A stretch of 64,000 bases of DNA from Taklimakanibacter albus (GTDB lineage Bacteria; Pseudomonadota; Alphaproteobacteria; Rhizobiales; Aestuariivirgaceae): assembly GCF_016595235.1 (NCBI RefSeq), contig NZ_JAENHL010000008.1:478390-542389 (forward strand), in the 5' to 3' direction. A program made the position numbers and the translations under genes. The notes beneath the pieces are model-generated. The model saw only the letters and a list, made by a program, of their open reading frames with translations, did not search any database and was not told the DNA's origin. How positions within the stretch are numbered: the first letter of the stretch is position 1; every line of letters starts with the position of its first letter. Shown in pieces: positions 9,572 to 19,039 of the stretch.

Positions 9572-12500
9572 CAGAGCGCCTCCACGGCAGTAAGATTGAG
9601 ATCGGTCGCCGGATCCTCGATGAAGGCCTGCTCGGCGGCCAGAACCGGTGGCGGCGCCCCGGTGAAGCCGGCGCGGGCATAACGGTCAATCAATGCCAGA
9701 GGCGGCGTCGGCCGCGCCGGAAAAATGCGGATATGTGGCTGGCGCGGCGCCAGATCGACGGCGCGCGACGCCTGCTCGACGGGGCTCAGCTCTTCATAAT
9801 GCTTGAGCTGGAAAACATCGAGATCGACGGCGGCAACCCCCTTGGCGTCCTGCAGCACCGCATAGATCTGGCTCGCGAAGACCGCTTCGCCGAGCGGCAT
9901 CGCGTCGAAGGCGAAGAAAGCGGCAAGCCGGGCGCGGGCATCTTCGAGCATCGCGTCGACTTCGAAGGCAGGATCGCGCAGCAGTCTCGCTTTGATGACG
10001 ATCGGCACACGCACGAAGTTGGCCAGGAACAGCGGCCGGTTCGGATCGCGCACCCTGTCGAGCGCGCCGCGCAGGCGCGCCAGCGAGGATGCGGACAGGA
10101 CATCGCCCTGTGGCCCGGCCACGGTGACGTGAAGAGCCCGCTCCGTCTCGCTCCAGACCCAAGTGACCGAAGCGCGCGCCGCGAGGCCGGATGCCGTGGT
10201 GATCGCCTCGAAATCGGCGAGCGATACGGCACGGCCAAAGGTGCGGACCGAATTGGGCGCCCCCTCGCGCGCTTCATCACGGGTCTCCGGATCAGCGCCG
10301 CCATCGGCCGACAGCGGGTTGCCGACGGATCTGAAACCGACCGGGCGCTCGAGCGGGATCGACAGCTGCTCGCGCTTCATCCTGCCCTGCAGGCCGAGAC
10401 CGGTCCGGTAGGTCGCCATGATATTCATGGCGCCCGACGGCAGGCGCGCGCCGGTGGCGCCATCGCCGAACATGATCTGCGTCTCGCCGGCATCGTTCTG
10501 GCGCGCCGTATAGACACGTTCGGTGGATTTGCGGGCGAAGAAACTCGGCGCCTCCTTCCACAACTCGCCATTCACCCGAACCTCCAGAGCGGCGGCGCCC
10601 TCGAGCGATGTCGCCGATTGGAGGTAGGTCAAACCGGGCCGCGACAGCTTGAATGTCTGAAAACCCTTGGCCCCTTCGCCGTGACCCAGAGCCTCCACCG
10701 GCTGCGTCTCGCCATGGCTGGCATTCGCGACATTGCCGAGGAGCGTGACGTCGCTGAGCGCTGCTTCGGGACCCGGGGTGAAGTCGACGAACAGGTGATC
10801 ATCGGGCTCTCCCGGCAGCGCCGCGAACGGCCTCACCGCGACGACCGTCACCGGATCGAGCCCCGTCGACGAGCGCAACAAAACGCGCCGCCCCTTGGCG
10901 ATATTGCCCACCGTCCTGGCGCCGGGCCGCATCCGCAAAGCAAGCCGGCCCTGCCTGATCCTGTCGGGATAATCGTAGTCGCGGAAAATGATGTCGTCCG
11001 CGGCGATGCGATAGATGGCGGTCTTGCGCCGGTCGGGAATGGCGCCGATGCCGTCACCGTAGCTCGTCCATGGAGTCCAGCTGCTGCCGATCAGCGCGCG
11101 CGATGTGATGCCGCCATCGCCGCCGCGCGCATAGACATGGAGACCCAAGGCGTCGCGCCCGGCCACCGGCGCGGAGGTGAGACGGCCGGCGAGCGAGATC
11201 CATTCGTTCCAGGTTTCACCGGTTCGGGTGATCATCCACAAGGCGCCGTCCTTGCCGCGCGCGAAGATATCGAGCCGGTCGGGAGTACCGGCCACAAGTG
11301 CCAGATCGCCCGTGAGCTGGCCGCCGAGGGAGCGCCAGTCGCTCCAGACCGTGCCGTTCCATTTGCGGTGAATGACGCCGCCGGCATCATCGAGAGCGGC
11401 AACATCGATCCGGCCCGCGCCGGTCGAGGCTACTGCCGGTCCGCCGGCCAGCTCGCCCTTCAACGACGTCCAATCCGACCAGGTGGCCCCGTCGCGCAGG
11501 CGATACCAGAGCGCCCGATCCGTGCCGCGGACAAATACCGCAACCGCGCCAGGCTTGTGGGACACGGGCGCCGGCGCCGAGGTGAGGACACCATTCAATC
11601 CCATCCAGCTTCCGGGCGTGCCGGAGGTGACGTCGATCGCCCAGAGGCCGAAATCGGTTCCCCGCACGAAGACAAGGACAGTACCTCCCATGACGGCCAC
11701 CGGCCGCGGCTCGCACATCAGAATGCCGCCATGGTCGACCCAGCCACTCCAGACACCCGAAACGGACCGGCGCTGGCGCAAGCGCAGATTGCTGTCGCGG
11801 ACAAAGATGTCCTGACCCGCCGCCCCCACTGCAACCGCCTGGACGTCGGACGACGCGTCCATGAGATCACGATACGTCCAGCGCCGCGTGACCGCTGGCG
11901 CATCGAGCGTCAGAACGGCGCCAGTGCCCGAGCGCGCATAGACGCCGTGAATTCCGGCCACAGGTGCCGCAATACCCGGCCTCCCACGCAAGGTCTGGCG
12001 CAATTCGACCTGCGTTACCGTATCGGTCAGCTGATCGATTGTGCCCAGATGCGCTGGCCGGTCTTCCGTTCTCACGATCGCCGCGGTGCGCAGGCGCGGC
12101 ACCGCGTCGGGACCGGCATCGATGAGCAACTGAGCGCCGGTCGCAACGTCGGTGTAGCGTGTGTCGAGCGGATAAAGCACGGTCTCGGCGCCAAGCGAGG
12201 CATCGACCGTCTGCAGCTCCCATTTGGGCCAGGTGGTCGGCGTCGGCGCCGGTACATAGACATTCACTTTTTCTGGCGCCGTATGTCCAAAGAACCGCAA
12301 GCGGCCGTCGAGCTTGGCGAGGCGCGCGACATCGCTGGAGCCTTGCGGCAGGGCGACCGCCGGTTCGAAAGCGATCACCTCGCCGTCGGCGCGTGGCTTT
12401 AATGCCGTCAGGGTTTTCTCCTCGATCCTGCCGAGGCCGAACAGAATGAGCTTCGCCCCAGGCGCCAGCTTCTCCGGCCGGGCTGTGATCGGACCGCCAG

Positions 12501-13053
12501 TCGATCCGAACGCGAAGCCATTGAAAGGAACGGGTGGCGCGAAGGCGGCCGCCTCATTGAGATCGCCATGCGCGGCGATCGCCTCGATCGTCTCGAAGAT
12601 CTGGGCCTTCTCGTCCTGGCCGGGGACGCTCATCACCTTGAAGCCCTTGCGGATACGCGTCTCGGCGCCGGCATCCAGCGCGAAGCTCAGGAATGTCTCC
12701 GCAGCCAGGCCCGGACGCAGCCGGTAGCCAAGCAGGCGCGTCAGGCGCAGAAGCGAGTCCCGCTCGCGTGCGGTGCGCAGATAGAGCTCATTGGCGATGC
12801 GCTCATTGTAGAAGCTCAGAACATCCGCGGCGGCCGCGAAGAGCTCGAGGATGGTGATGGCATAGTCGTCGCTTTCGCGCGTGGTGAGATGCGCGAGCGC
12901 CGCCTCCTGCGAGATCGACAGCAGCATCGCCTCGCGGAAGCTGGCGAACGTCCCCACCCGATAGGCGATCTCGGAAAGCCCGGGGCGGTTGAAGATGGCG
13001 ACGGGCGTCGCCATCGCATCGCCGGAGCAACCGCAGAAACCGTCATGAGCCAT
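9571..13053 (-). CDS. Putative baseplate assembly protein (gpJ/Afp11-like) with inserted lectin-like beta-propeller
   Basis: This 1160-residue protein belongs to the baseplate-J/TIGR02243 type. Residues 1-130 have the family segment ITILELFAAAADVLSFYNER, and 700-1120 contain the wedge core ending in a KHYEELSPVEQ region. Between about 365 and 670 there are six to seven repeats of roughly 45-48 residues, each with an xVxVFVRGTDxxLW strand and a closing WSDWxSLGGxL turn. That is the layout of PLL-type fucose-binding beta-propellers. The insert would sit on the outside of the baseplate and could bind a glycan. It starts three bases after the preceding gene and overlaps the next one. Confidence 0.85.
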   Translation of the reverse strand: MAHDGFCGCSGDAMATPVAIFNRPGLSEIAYRVGTFASFREAMLLSISQEAALAHLTTRESDDYAITILELFAAAADVLSFYNERIANELYLRTARERDSLLRLTRLLGYRLRPGLAAETFLSFALDAGAETRIRKGFKVMSVPGQDEKAQIFETIEAIAAHGDLNEAAAFAPPVPFNGFAFGSTGGPITARPEKLAPGAKLILFGLGRIEEKTLTALKPRADGEVIAFEPAVALPQGSSDVARLAKLDGRLRFFGHTAPEKVNVYVPAPTPTTWPKWELQTVDASLGAETVLYPLDTRYTDVATGAQLLIDAGPDAVPRLRTAAIVRTEDRPAHLGTIDQLTDTVTQVELRQTLRGRPGIAAPVAGIHGVYARSGTGAVLTLDAPAVTRRWTYRDLMDASSDVQAVAVGAAGQDIFVRDSNLRLRQRRSVSGVWSGWVDHGGILMCEPRPVAVMGGTVLVFVRGTDFGLWAIDVTSGTPGSWMGLNGVLTSAPAPVSHKPGAVAVFVRGTDRALWYRLRDGATWSDWTSLKGELAGGPAVASTGAGRIDVAALDDAGGVIHRKWNGTVWSDWRSLGGQLTGDLALVAGTPDRLDIFARGKDGALWMITRTGETWNEWISLAGRLTSAPVAGRDALGLHVYARGGDGGITSRALIGSSWTPWTSYGDGIGAIPDRRKTAIYRIAADDIIFRDYDYPDRIRQGRLALRMRPGARTVGNIAKGRRVLLRSSTGLDPVTVVAVRPFAALPGEPDDHLFVDFTPGPEAALSDVTLLGNVANASHGETQPVEALGHGEGAKGFQTFKLSRPGLTYLQSATSLEGAAALEVRVNGELWKEAPSFFARKSTERVYTARQNDAGETQIMFGDGATGARLPSGAMNIMATYRTGLGLQGRMKREQLSIPLERPVGFRSVGNPLSADGGADPETRDEAREGAPNSVRTFGRAVSLADFEAITTASGLAARASVTWVWSETERALHVTVAGPQGDVLSASSLARLRGALDRVRDPNRPLFLANFVRVPIVIKARLLRDPAFEVDAMLEDARARLAAFFAFDAMPLGEAVFASQIYAVLQDAKGVAAVDLDVFQLKHYEELSPVEQASRAVDLAPRQPHIRIFPARPTPPLALIDRYARAGFTGAPPPVLAAEQAFIEDPATDLNLTAVEAL

Positions 13054-13055
13054 GA

Positions 13056-15536
13056 TCAGAGTCCTCCCACGGCGGTCAGGCGCAGCACGCCGTTCTCGGC
13101 GAGATTGCGATCATTGTCGAGGCGGGGAATCTCGAAGGACGTCATGAGGACGGCACCTTTGTCGAGCTCGCCGCGCGGCGGATCCCAATAACGCTTGAAG
13201 GTTGTCACCTCGACCGAATTGACACCTTCGACCGCAACGACGGCGGCATAAAGCTGCGACAGATAGACGGCGGCGCCGAAGCCAAAGCGCAAGGGGAAGA
13301 AGAAGCCGGTCGTGCCGTCGCCATAGGTCCGGTTGGACAGAACGCGCCCGACCTCGACCAGCACGTCACCACGGAAATGCCCATCACCGACACAGAGGCG
13401 GATATCGATCTCGAGCGGCACGTAGATGGCGGCGCGGATATCGAGATCATAGCCGGCGAGCTTGAACCGCGTGAGGAACGCCTTCATCCGCTGGGCAAAG
13501 AGGGGCTGCAGTTCGACCCCGCCTCCCGGCAGACGCTTGAGATTGGCGGGATCGACCGGATGGATCGCGATGAAGACGGTGTGCCACGAGCCGGTCCAAC
13601 GGAAGCTCGCCTTGGCGGCCGCGACATCCGGATGGCGCAGCGCCATCTCCTCCCAGTCGCGTTCGGTGACGGCACGGAACTGCACTGCGCGGAAAGCCTC
13701 GGGCGCGATCTGGCGGACCTGCTCGATCGTCTCCGGTATCTCACCGCCCGCGGCGGGCAGCGGTTGCCACACGCGGGTGACCGGCGGAATGACGACGACT
13801 CCGGGATCGACCAGATGCACCAGCGTGCCCCAACCGGCATTTCCGGAGCGCCCGTTGCCGATCCTGTAGCGGGCGACGACACGTTCGGCGTCATAGGGAC
13901 GCCTGCCATACTGATCATCGCCGAAACGCAGCGACGTGACGCCCCGATTGTCGGTCTCCACCACGAAATGCTGATCGAATGACTGGCTGTCGAGCAGGTT
14001 CGGCACCGGCAGCCATCTTTCCGCGACAGGCTCACTCGGGAAGAAGATGTCGAGCCCGATGGCAGGATCCGGCAAATGGCTCAGTGGCGCATCCGGAAGG
14101 GCGAGATCCGGAAGAGGCCACCGGCCCGCACCCATGTCGGGGAGTCGGATTTCGTTCTTCAGGCTGTCGCGTGTGATGCTGCGCCCGTGATCGACGGCGG
14201 CGATGTTGCCGCGCGCGACGGTGACCGGCGCGATCTCCAGGTGATCGACGGTCTCGGCCGAGATGCGCGGCGCAAAGGCGAGCATTTCCCCCACGGCGAA
14301 GGCGACGCGCAACAAGGGCAAGGCCGGATCGGCGGGATTGGTGCGGGGCGTCAGCAGGCCCCCGGTCAAAGCCGACGTGAAAGCCGCGTCTTCGGTCGCC
14401 TGAACGTGATCGATACGCAGAACCTGGCGGCGCGCGGGATCGGCATCGGCCGGCAGCCCCGTCACCGGGCTCACCACCTCCTCGATGAGCACGAACTCCC
14501 CGGCGCGCAGGTCCGGCCGGATCGCCGTGCCGGCAGTGTCGCGATAGAGGAAAATCTCGCGGCTGTCCTTTGACAGGCAGCACAGCGTGTCGCCCCAGGT
14601 GTGAATACGCAACTCATTGTGGAGCTCGATCACCCGCGTATCGGCCTTCGTCTCGAAGACGACTGTTTCCGTCAGTGCCGGATCGCCGTCGAAATCGGCA
14701 GCTGCCGGAATCACGATGTCGGGCGGCGCGACCGCGCCGACGAGCGGAGTCGCAACCATGCTCGTGACCTTTGTCGCCGCCGGAATGACGCCATTGGCGC
14801 CGGAGCCGCCCTCGAAATGCACGAAGGAACGGGCTGCGCGCCCCTGCCCCATCGCATAATCGATGAGACGGGCATGGCGGGCGGCGGAGATCCGGTGCCG
14901 GCAGGTATCGAGATAGCTTTCCGTGCCGGGGCCAGCATCCTGGTAGTAGCTCAGATAATCGGCGGCATAGGCCAAGAGTTCGACCAGCGTCATACCGAGA
15001 TCGGCCGGGAGACGCTCCTGCCAGTCGGGATTGCGCTCGGCGATCAGATCGACCATCAGGCGCCGGAAGCTCTGATAATCCTTGGCGAGATAATCGAGTG
15101 CCGGCTCGACGCGCTGCGGGTCCGGGCAATCGGATACCGGGCGGCAGTCGAACTCGCTGGGACAAGCCGCCTTGAAGCTGAAGACCGCCTGATTGCGCTC
15201 GAGATCCATCGTGGGATGTTCGACGTCGAGCACATAGGGCGAGAAATCGCCTTCGCGGTCGACGAGCACCCGCCGCCGTAACGGGTCGCCCGCCACGGTC
15301 TCGACTGCCGTCACCTTGATATCGACGATCCTGATGCCGCCCGACACGGTGAAGTTCGAAACGCTGAGCACCGGCGGTACTTTCAGGAAGGTGACATCGA
15401 GGATGAACCGGCTCGCCGGCTCGCGCCGGAATTCGACGAAATCGATGCCGTTCAGCGGATGCGCCGGATCGAGCAGAACACCGGAGCGATGCTCGTCCCC
15501 GCATAACAATGTGCCGTCCGCCGATAATACCGTCAT
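13056..15536 (-). CDS. Putative baseplate assembly protein (gpJ/Afp11-like), first copy
   Basis: This 826-residue wedge protein is the counterpart of T4 gp6/P2 gpJ. Seen: LGMTLVELLAYAADYLSYYQD near residue 180, the same helix as in the next gene, and a C-terminal baseplate-J region (about 560-790) with TERDWEEMALRHPDV and FFFPLRFGFGAAVYLSQLYAAV. It lacks the propeller of the second copy. Two such genes in tandem are usual for this eCIS type and suggest a heteromeric wedge. It has a short gap of seven bases to gp25 upstream and two to the next gene, so it is in one transcript with them. Confidence 0.85.
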   Translation of the reverse strand: MTVLSADGTLLCGDEHRSGVLLDPAHPLNGIDFVEFRREPASRFILDVTFLKVPPVLSVSNFTVSGGIRIVDIKVTAVETVAGDPLRRRVLVDREGDFSPYVLDVEHPTMDLERNQAVFSFKAACPSEFDCRPVSDCPDPQRVEPALDYLAKDYQSFRRLMVDLIAERNPDWQERLPADLGMTLVELLAYAADYLSYYQDAGPGTESYLDTCRHRISAARHARLIDYAMGQGRAARSFVHFEGGSGANGVIPAATKVTSMVATPLVGAVAPPDIVIPAAADFDGDPALTETVVFETKADTRVIELHNELRIHTWGDTLCCLSKDSREIFLYRDTAGTAIRPDLRAGEFVLIEEVVSPVTGLPADADPARRQVLRIDHVQATEDAAFTSALTGGLLTPRTNPADPALPLLRVAFAVGEMLAFAPRISAETVDHLEIAPVTVARGNIAAVDHGRSITRDSLKNEIRLPDMGAGRWPLPDLALPDAPLSHLPDPAIGLDIFFPSEPVAERWLPVPNLLDSQSFDQHFVVETDNRGVTSLRFGDDQYGRRPYDAERVVARYRIGNGRSGNAGWGTLVHLVDPGVVVIPPVTRVWQPLPAAGGEIPETIEQVRQIAPEAFRAVQFRAVTERDWEEMALRHPDVAAAKASFRWTGSWHTVFIAIHPVDPANLKRLPGGGVELQPLFAQRMKAFLTRFKLAGYDLDIRAAIYVPLEIDIRLCVGDGHFRGDVLVEVGRVLSNRTYGDGTTGFFFPLRFGFGAAVYLSQLYAAVVAVEGVNSVEVTTFKRYWDPPRGELDKGAVLMTSFEIPRLDNDRNLAENGVLRLTAVGGL

Positions 15537-15543
15537 GGAGACC

Positions 15544-15921
15544 TCACACTGGAACCGGATGCCGGAAGACCTCGACGCGCCGCTCGCCAGTCTCGCGGCG
15601 CATATAGGAAATCCGGATTTCGAGCGTTCCCTCTTCAGCCGCCGTCTCGACCTTCTCGAGCGAGATCACGGGATCAAGCCAGCGGATGAGCGCGCCGTGA
15701 ATGAGCTGCTCGGTGGCGGCCGCCAACGCATCGGAAAGCGGGGCAAAGACGAGTTGCTTCACACCGCAGCCGAATTCCGGCCGGTTGACCCGTTCGCCAG
15801 GTGCGGTGAACAGCACGAGCGCGATCATGTCGCGGATATGGTCGTCACTGCCGGTGCGGCTGGTGCGCCCGCGCTCATCCTGCGTGAACGGAAAGTCGAA
15901 ATATGGCCGGGCCTCGTCCAT
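15544..15921 (-). CDS. GPW/gp25-family baseplate protein (Afp9-like)
   Basis: This 125-residue protein of the gp25 family forms the inner baseplate ring and nucleates the sheath in contractile tails. Seen: the conserved PGERVNRPEFGCGVKQLVF segment at about 42-60 and the helix-strand order of the family. The length is normal. Its ATG overlaps the stop codon of the 91-residue gene before it (TGATG), so translation is coupled. Confidence 0.9.
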   Translation of the reverse strand: MDEARPYFDFPFTQDERGRTSRTGSDDHIRDMIALVLFTAPGERVNRPEFGCGVKQLVFAPLSDALAAATEQLIHGALIRWLDPVISLEKVETAAEEGTLEIRISYMRRETGERRVEVFRHPVPV

Positions 15922-16196
15922 CAGGTGAAATCCACATCGACGACGGTGACGGGTTTGGTCTGATTGTGCTCACAGAAAACCTTGATCGAGTCCTTGCGCT
16001 GCTCGATATGACGGACGACGCCACGCGCAATTGCGATGAAGAAACGCCGCCGGTCGCGCACGCTCTGCTCGGAACCGTCCATACTCATCGGCGGCAGGCC
16101 GTCGGCGACCATCATGGCATTGAGTTCGCTTTCTATCTCCGCCGCCATCGAATTGGCGAAGCTCGAAAGCGAACCGGGCTTGAGTTGCGTGGCCAT
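15921..16196 (-). CDS. Conserved-position small eCIS protein, unknown function (91 aa)
   Basis: The protein was not recognised. Ninety-one residues: an N-terminal helix rich in Ser/Ala/Met, then GSEQSVRDRRRFFIAIARGVV (amphipathic helix) and a short beta C-terminus. It has no signal peptide, cysteine pair or membrane span. It lies between the spike gene (10-base gap) and gp25 (one-base overlap), where phages and eCIS often carry a small spike or baseplate protein. It is too short and lacks the motif to be a PAAR tip. It could be a baseplate linker. Confidence 0.6.
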   Translation of the reverse strand: MATQLKPGSLSSFANSMAAEIESELNAMMVADGLPPMSMDGSEQSVRDRRRFFIAIARGVVRHIEQRKDSIKVFCEHNQTKPVTVVDVDFT

Positions 16197-16206
16197 CGTT
16201 CTGATC

Positions 16207-16914
16207 TCACTCCAGCATGACTTTGATCGACAGCAGGTCGGGCTTGGGTGGCGGCATCTGCATCACCGGCGGCGCCGGTGTGACCGGCAAGATGCCGAGC
16301 GCCAGTTCCCCCGGATGCACATGGGTGTTGAACAAGGCGACGAGCTGAGAGAGATAGGCGAAGAGCTGGTCGCCGATCACCGCCGGATGCGCGGCGCTGT
16401 CGCTGCCGTGCCGAAGCAATGGCGCGCTCGATACGACTTCCACCGCGCCCTTGACCGTCACGGTGCCGGTCGCGGCATTCACCTCGACCGAATTGAGCGC
16501 AACACCATCTGTCAGCGTGATGGTCTGCGCCGCGTCATCCATCACCACGGTGAGGCCGGTCTCGGTGCGCCAGATGCGTGTCGTCGGCTGGCTTTGCTCA
16601 CCGGGCGGCTTTCTCGGCAGTTCGCCCTTGCCCCAGTAGCAACCGGTCCAGATCGGCTGCGAGGTGTCGCCGTCCTCGAATTCGATCCACACGCCGGCGC
16701 CGACCGGCGGGATGGAAAAGAAGCCCGAGGTCGGTCCGCCATAGGGAACGCAGGGCCAGGCCCAGCCGGTGGGCACGCCTTTCAACACGCGGGGAACAAA
16801 GGCCTGGAGACGGCCATAACCGTCGGGATCGAAATTATTCGCCACCGTGCCCTTATGTTTGCCGAAGACTTTTCTTCCGGTTCTCGGGGCCTCTGATCTT
16901 GCGGTGCTCAGCAT
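16207..16914 (-). CDS. Baseplate spike protein, gpV/VgrG OB-fold type (C-terminal half of Afp8)
   Basis: This 235-residue central spike protein trimerises below the hub and pierces the target. Seen: the OB-fold segment NFDPDGYGRLQAFVPRVLKG at the N-terminus, then GVWIEFEDGDTSQPIWTG, both typical of gpV/VgrG gp5-like domains, then a short beta-prism-like stretch (VEVNAATGTVTVKGAVEVVSS) and a proline-rich tail. In Afp/PVC this is fused to the gpD-like half in one gene; here they are separate, as in P2-like phages. The ATG at 16914 is chosen because AGAGGGAAAG precedes it. A start six codons upstream is possible. Confidence 0.85.
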   Translation of the reverse strand: MLSTARSEAPRTGRKVFGKHKGTVANNFDPDGYGRLQAFVPRVLKGVPTGWAWPCVPYGGPTSGFFSIPPVGAGVWIEFEDGDTSQPIWTGCYWGKGELPRKPPGEQSQPTTRIWRTETGLTVVMDDAAQTITLTDGVALNSVEVNAATGTVTVKGAVEVVSSAPLLRHGSDSAAHPAVIGDQLFAYLSQLVALFNTHVHPGELALGILPVTPAPPVMQMPPPKPDLLSIKVMLE

Positions 16915-16928
16915 GGACTTTCCCTCTC

Positions 16929-18062
16929 TCACGCGACCGCGGCCAGCGGATCGACAAAAACTTCCGCGCCGGTGAGACCGACGGCATTGCGCCAGGCGGT
17001 GAAGCTCTGGCGGTAATCGTCCCGCGAGATGTGATGCGAGACCTGATCGACATAATAGAGACCGCTGTTCTGGCGCCCGGCGCCGCGCACCAGCACCGGC
17101 AAGCCGACGCGCAACGGTCGCGCGAGCTTGATGCCGTCGACCTCGCCTTGCGCCATGATCGCCCGGCTGGTCGCCGACGCCCGCGCCATCGCCCGGAGCT
17201 GCGCTTCCGTCGGATTGGCGGCGCCATCGCCGAATTGCTGCTCCACCGGGGGCGGCAGAATGCGGAACAAGGAGGGCTCCATGCCCATCGGCAGCTCGCT
17301 CGACATCAGGCCGAAGGATGGCCGCGGCGCCCGTGTCACCGGATCGACCATGAGCCCCATGACGCCAGTGGGCGACAGCATGTCGTTCGCCACCGTGAAT
17401 TGCGTGAGATTGGACTGGATGCCGAAGTCGATCGACAGCACACCCTGATGCGGCACGAAAGTGTAGGGCCGGTGCAAATGCCCGACATCCCGGCCGGTGA
17501 TCGGATCGGGCTGGATGAACAGATCGAGATTGTTGGCATAGGCGAGTTCGAACAGGAAAGCTGCGTCATAGATGCGCTGCGTCGTGGTCGTGTCCATGAT
17601 GGTGCGGGTCGGCGGCAGCGCATCGATGAGCGGCAGGATCGCGTATTTGCCGAAAATGGTCGCGGCGATTTCACTCTCGGACAGATTGGGCCAGGGAAAC
17701 GGCTCCTGGTTGCTGGCCATCCGTGTGCCGAGCGCATCCATGCCGACCACTTCGAGGCGCGAAGTACCGGGCGCATCACCGGCGCTCAGCCGCGCGTCCT
17801 TGATGTAGCCGTTGATCAGAACCTGCGGGATCGGCAGCCCGGCGGCGATGCTGATCTTCACCGGCATCATCGGCCGGAAGATATCGATCGCCAGCGCATC
17901 GAAATCACCGAACGAATTGCGCGACAGCTCGAAATGCAGGCGGAAGATCGAAGCCTGGCCGATCGAGGTTTCGATGTCGATCGCCCGCAATGCCTGGAAG
18001 AACGGCATGGGCATCGGCGCGAAGGCCACCTGGACGCTGAACCATGAGGGAAGCAGGCCCAT
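16929..18062 (-). CDS. Phage late control gene D-like hub protein (N-terminal half of Afp8)
   Basis: This 377-residue protein of the gpD/gp27 family is the trimeric hub that connects the inner tube to the spike. Seen: an N-terminal tube-like barrel with ARLSAGDAPGTSRLEVVGMDAL (about 90-115), a middle domain with FELAYANNLDLFIQPD, and a C-terminal barrel ending in SGLYYVDQVSHHIS. Length and domain order match gpD. It starts one base after the LysM-like gene and ends 14 bases before the spike gene, consistent with obligate partners made together. Confidence 0.85.
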   Translation of the reverse strand: MGLLPSWFSVQVAFAPMPMPFFQALRAIDIETSIGQASIFRLHFELSRNSFGDFDALAIDIFRPMMPVKISIAAGLPIPQVLINGYIKDARLSAGDAPGTSRLEVVGMDALGTRMASNQEPFPWPNLSESEIAATIFGKYAILPLIDALPPTRTIMDTTTTQRIYDAAFLFELAYANNLDLFIQPDPITGRDVGHLHRPYTFVPHQGVLSIDFGIQSNLTQFTVANDMLSPTGVMGLMVDPVTRAPRPSFGLMSSELPMGMEPSLFRILPPPVEQQFGDGAANPTEAQLRAMARASATSRAIMAQGEVDGIKLARPLRVGLPVLVRGAGRQNSGLYYVDQVSHHISRDDYRQSFTAWRNAVGLTGAEVFVDPLAAVA

Positions 18063-18063
18063 C

Positions 18064-18357
18064 TCAACCCCCTCCCTCGGGCGCCGGAACGGCGACGGCG
18101 GCGCCCGGCTCTTCCGTCAGATCGACCGGGCGGCGCACCAGATTGAGATCGCACAGGCGCCAGAACTGCTCGGGATCACCGATCGTCCGGTAGGCCAGAA
18201 GATCCGGCCGCTCACCCTGCTCGACCGAGGTGAAGAGACGAGGCGGCGTCGCACTCTGCGGAATGAACCGCATCCGCTTGTAGCGGATGGGCCGCTCATC
18301 CTTGCCCGTCAACGTCGCCTCGGTGATGTTTTCATAACGGCTGCCACGGAAGAACAT
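18064..18357 (-). CDS. LysM/tail-protein-X-like hub adaptor
   Basis: This 97-residue protein has DLLAYRTIGDPEQFWRLCDLN in its second half, which resembles the LysM fold of P2 gpX and of the C-terminus of Afp7. Such domains act as staples at the hub-tube junction. The N-terminal half (RYENI to RYKRMRFIP) is short and beta-rich. An excellent AGGAGGGC site precedes the ATG at 18357. In Afp/PVC the LysM domain is fused to Afp7; here the Afp7-like protein lies directly upstream as a separate gene, so I infer a split version of the same part. Confidence 0.7.
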   Translation of the reverse strand: MFFRGSRYENITEATLTGKDERPIRYKRMRFIPQSATPPRLFTSVEQGERPDLLAYRTIGDPEQFWRLCDLNLVRRPVDLTEEPGAAVAVPAPEGGG

Positions 18358-18367
18358 CGATGCCCTC

Positions 18368-19024
18368 CTAGAGCCGGCCCAGCGCCGCAATGGCGCCGGC
18401 CGCACTGAACTTGTTCATGCTCGAGATCACTTCCTTCTGGGTGAAGGCGGCGAGATAGACCCAGTAGCCCGGATTGGTGACGTCGAGATCGCGATAGGTG
18501 AGCACCCTGACGGTCAGGTCGGCCTTGGCGCGGATCGGGTTGAGCTTCTGGTCAAAGGCCTCTTCCTTGATCGACAGGCTCTGGATCTGAACCGGCAGGA
18601 CACGTCGCGGTCCCCAGACGAGCAGCGTCAAAGGCGCCGTTTCGCTGAGAATGAAGGCGGTGCCGGCCAGCGCCAGGGCCTCATTGGCGACGACGATCGG
18701 ATAAGACGGATAGACGAGGCGCTCGATCGCGGCGATGACGGGATGCAGGCCGTTCTCGACCACGGTGGCGTTCTCGCCCGGCTTTTCGAGCTGATCGGCG
18801 GCATCGATCTCGACGGAGAAGGTCAATGTCTCCTGCGGAGGCCCGTTGACGCGATTGGTCTCGCCGCGACCGCCACCGCCTGCCGCCGCCTGGCTCTGCA
18901 GGGACCGGGAGACTTCATCCGGATTATACTGGAAGGCGATCACCAGCGGCTGCGTCGATGGCAGACGGTAGGCCACGAGACCGCCTTTCATGACGCGCGG
19001 GCTGCCCGGGAATTCAGATGCCAT
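18368..19024 (-). CDS. CIS tube/hub protein, Afp7-like (CIS_tube domain)
   Basis: This 218-residue protein has the N-terminal signature of the eCIS tube-hub family: VIAFQYNPDEVSRSLQ at about 28-43, LTFSVEIDAADQLEKP at about 67-82, and a C-terminal VLTYRDLDVTNPGYWVYLAAF. These proteins sit between inner tube and spike and initiate tube polymerisation. The start has AAGGAGCG upstream. It is the first structural gene after the two DUF4157 genes and is followed at once by the LysM-like gene. Confidence 0.8.
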   Translation of the reverse strand: MASEFPGSPRVMKGGLVAYRLPSTQPLVIAFQYNPDEVSRSLQSQAAAGGGGRGETNRVNGPPQETLTFSVEIDAADQLEKPGENATVVENGLHPVIAAIERLVYPSYPIVVANEALALAGTAFILSETAPLTLLVWGPRRVLPVQIQSLSIKEEAFDQKLNPIRAKADLTVRVLTYRDLDVTNPGYWVYLAAFTQKEVISSMNKFSAAGAIAALGRL

Positions 19025-19039
19025 GTGCCGCTCGCTCCT

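Noticed and set aside
9733-12402. Very long open frame on the plus strand (889 codons) opposite the second baseplate gene
   Set aside because: It has no family motif, is rich in Arg/Asp/Gly as expected from antisense reading of GC-rich codons, and the minus strand carries clear baseplate and propeller motifs.
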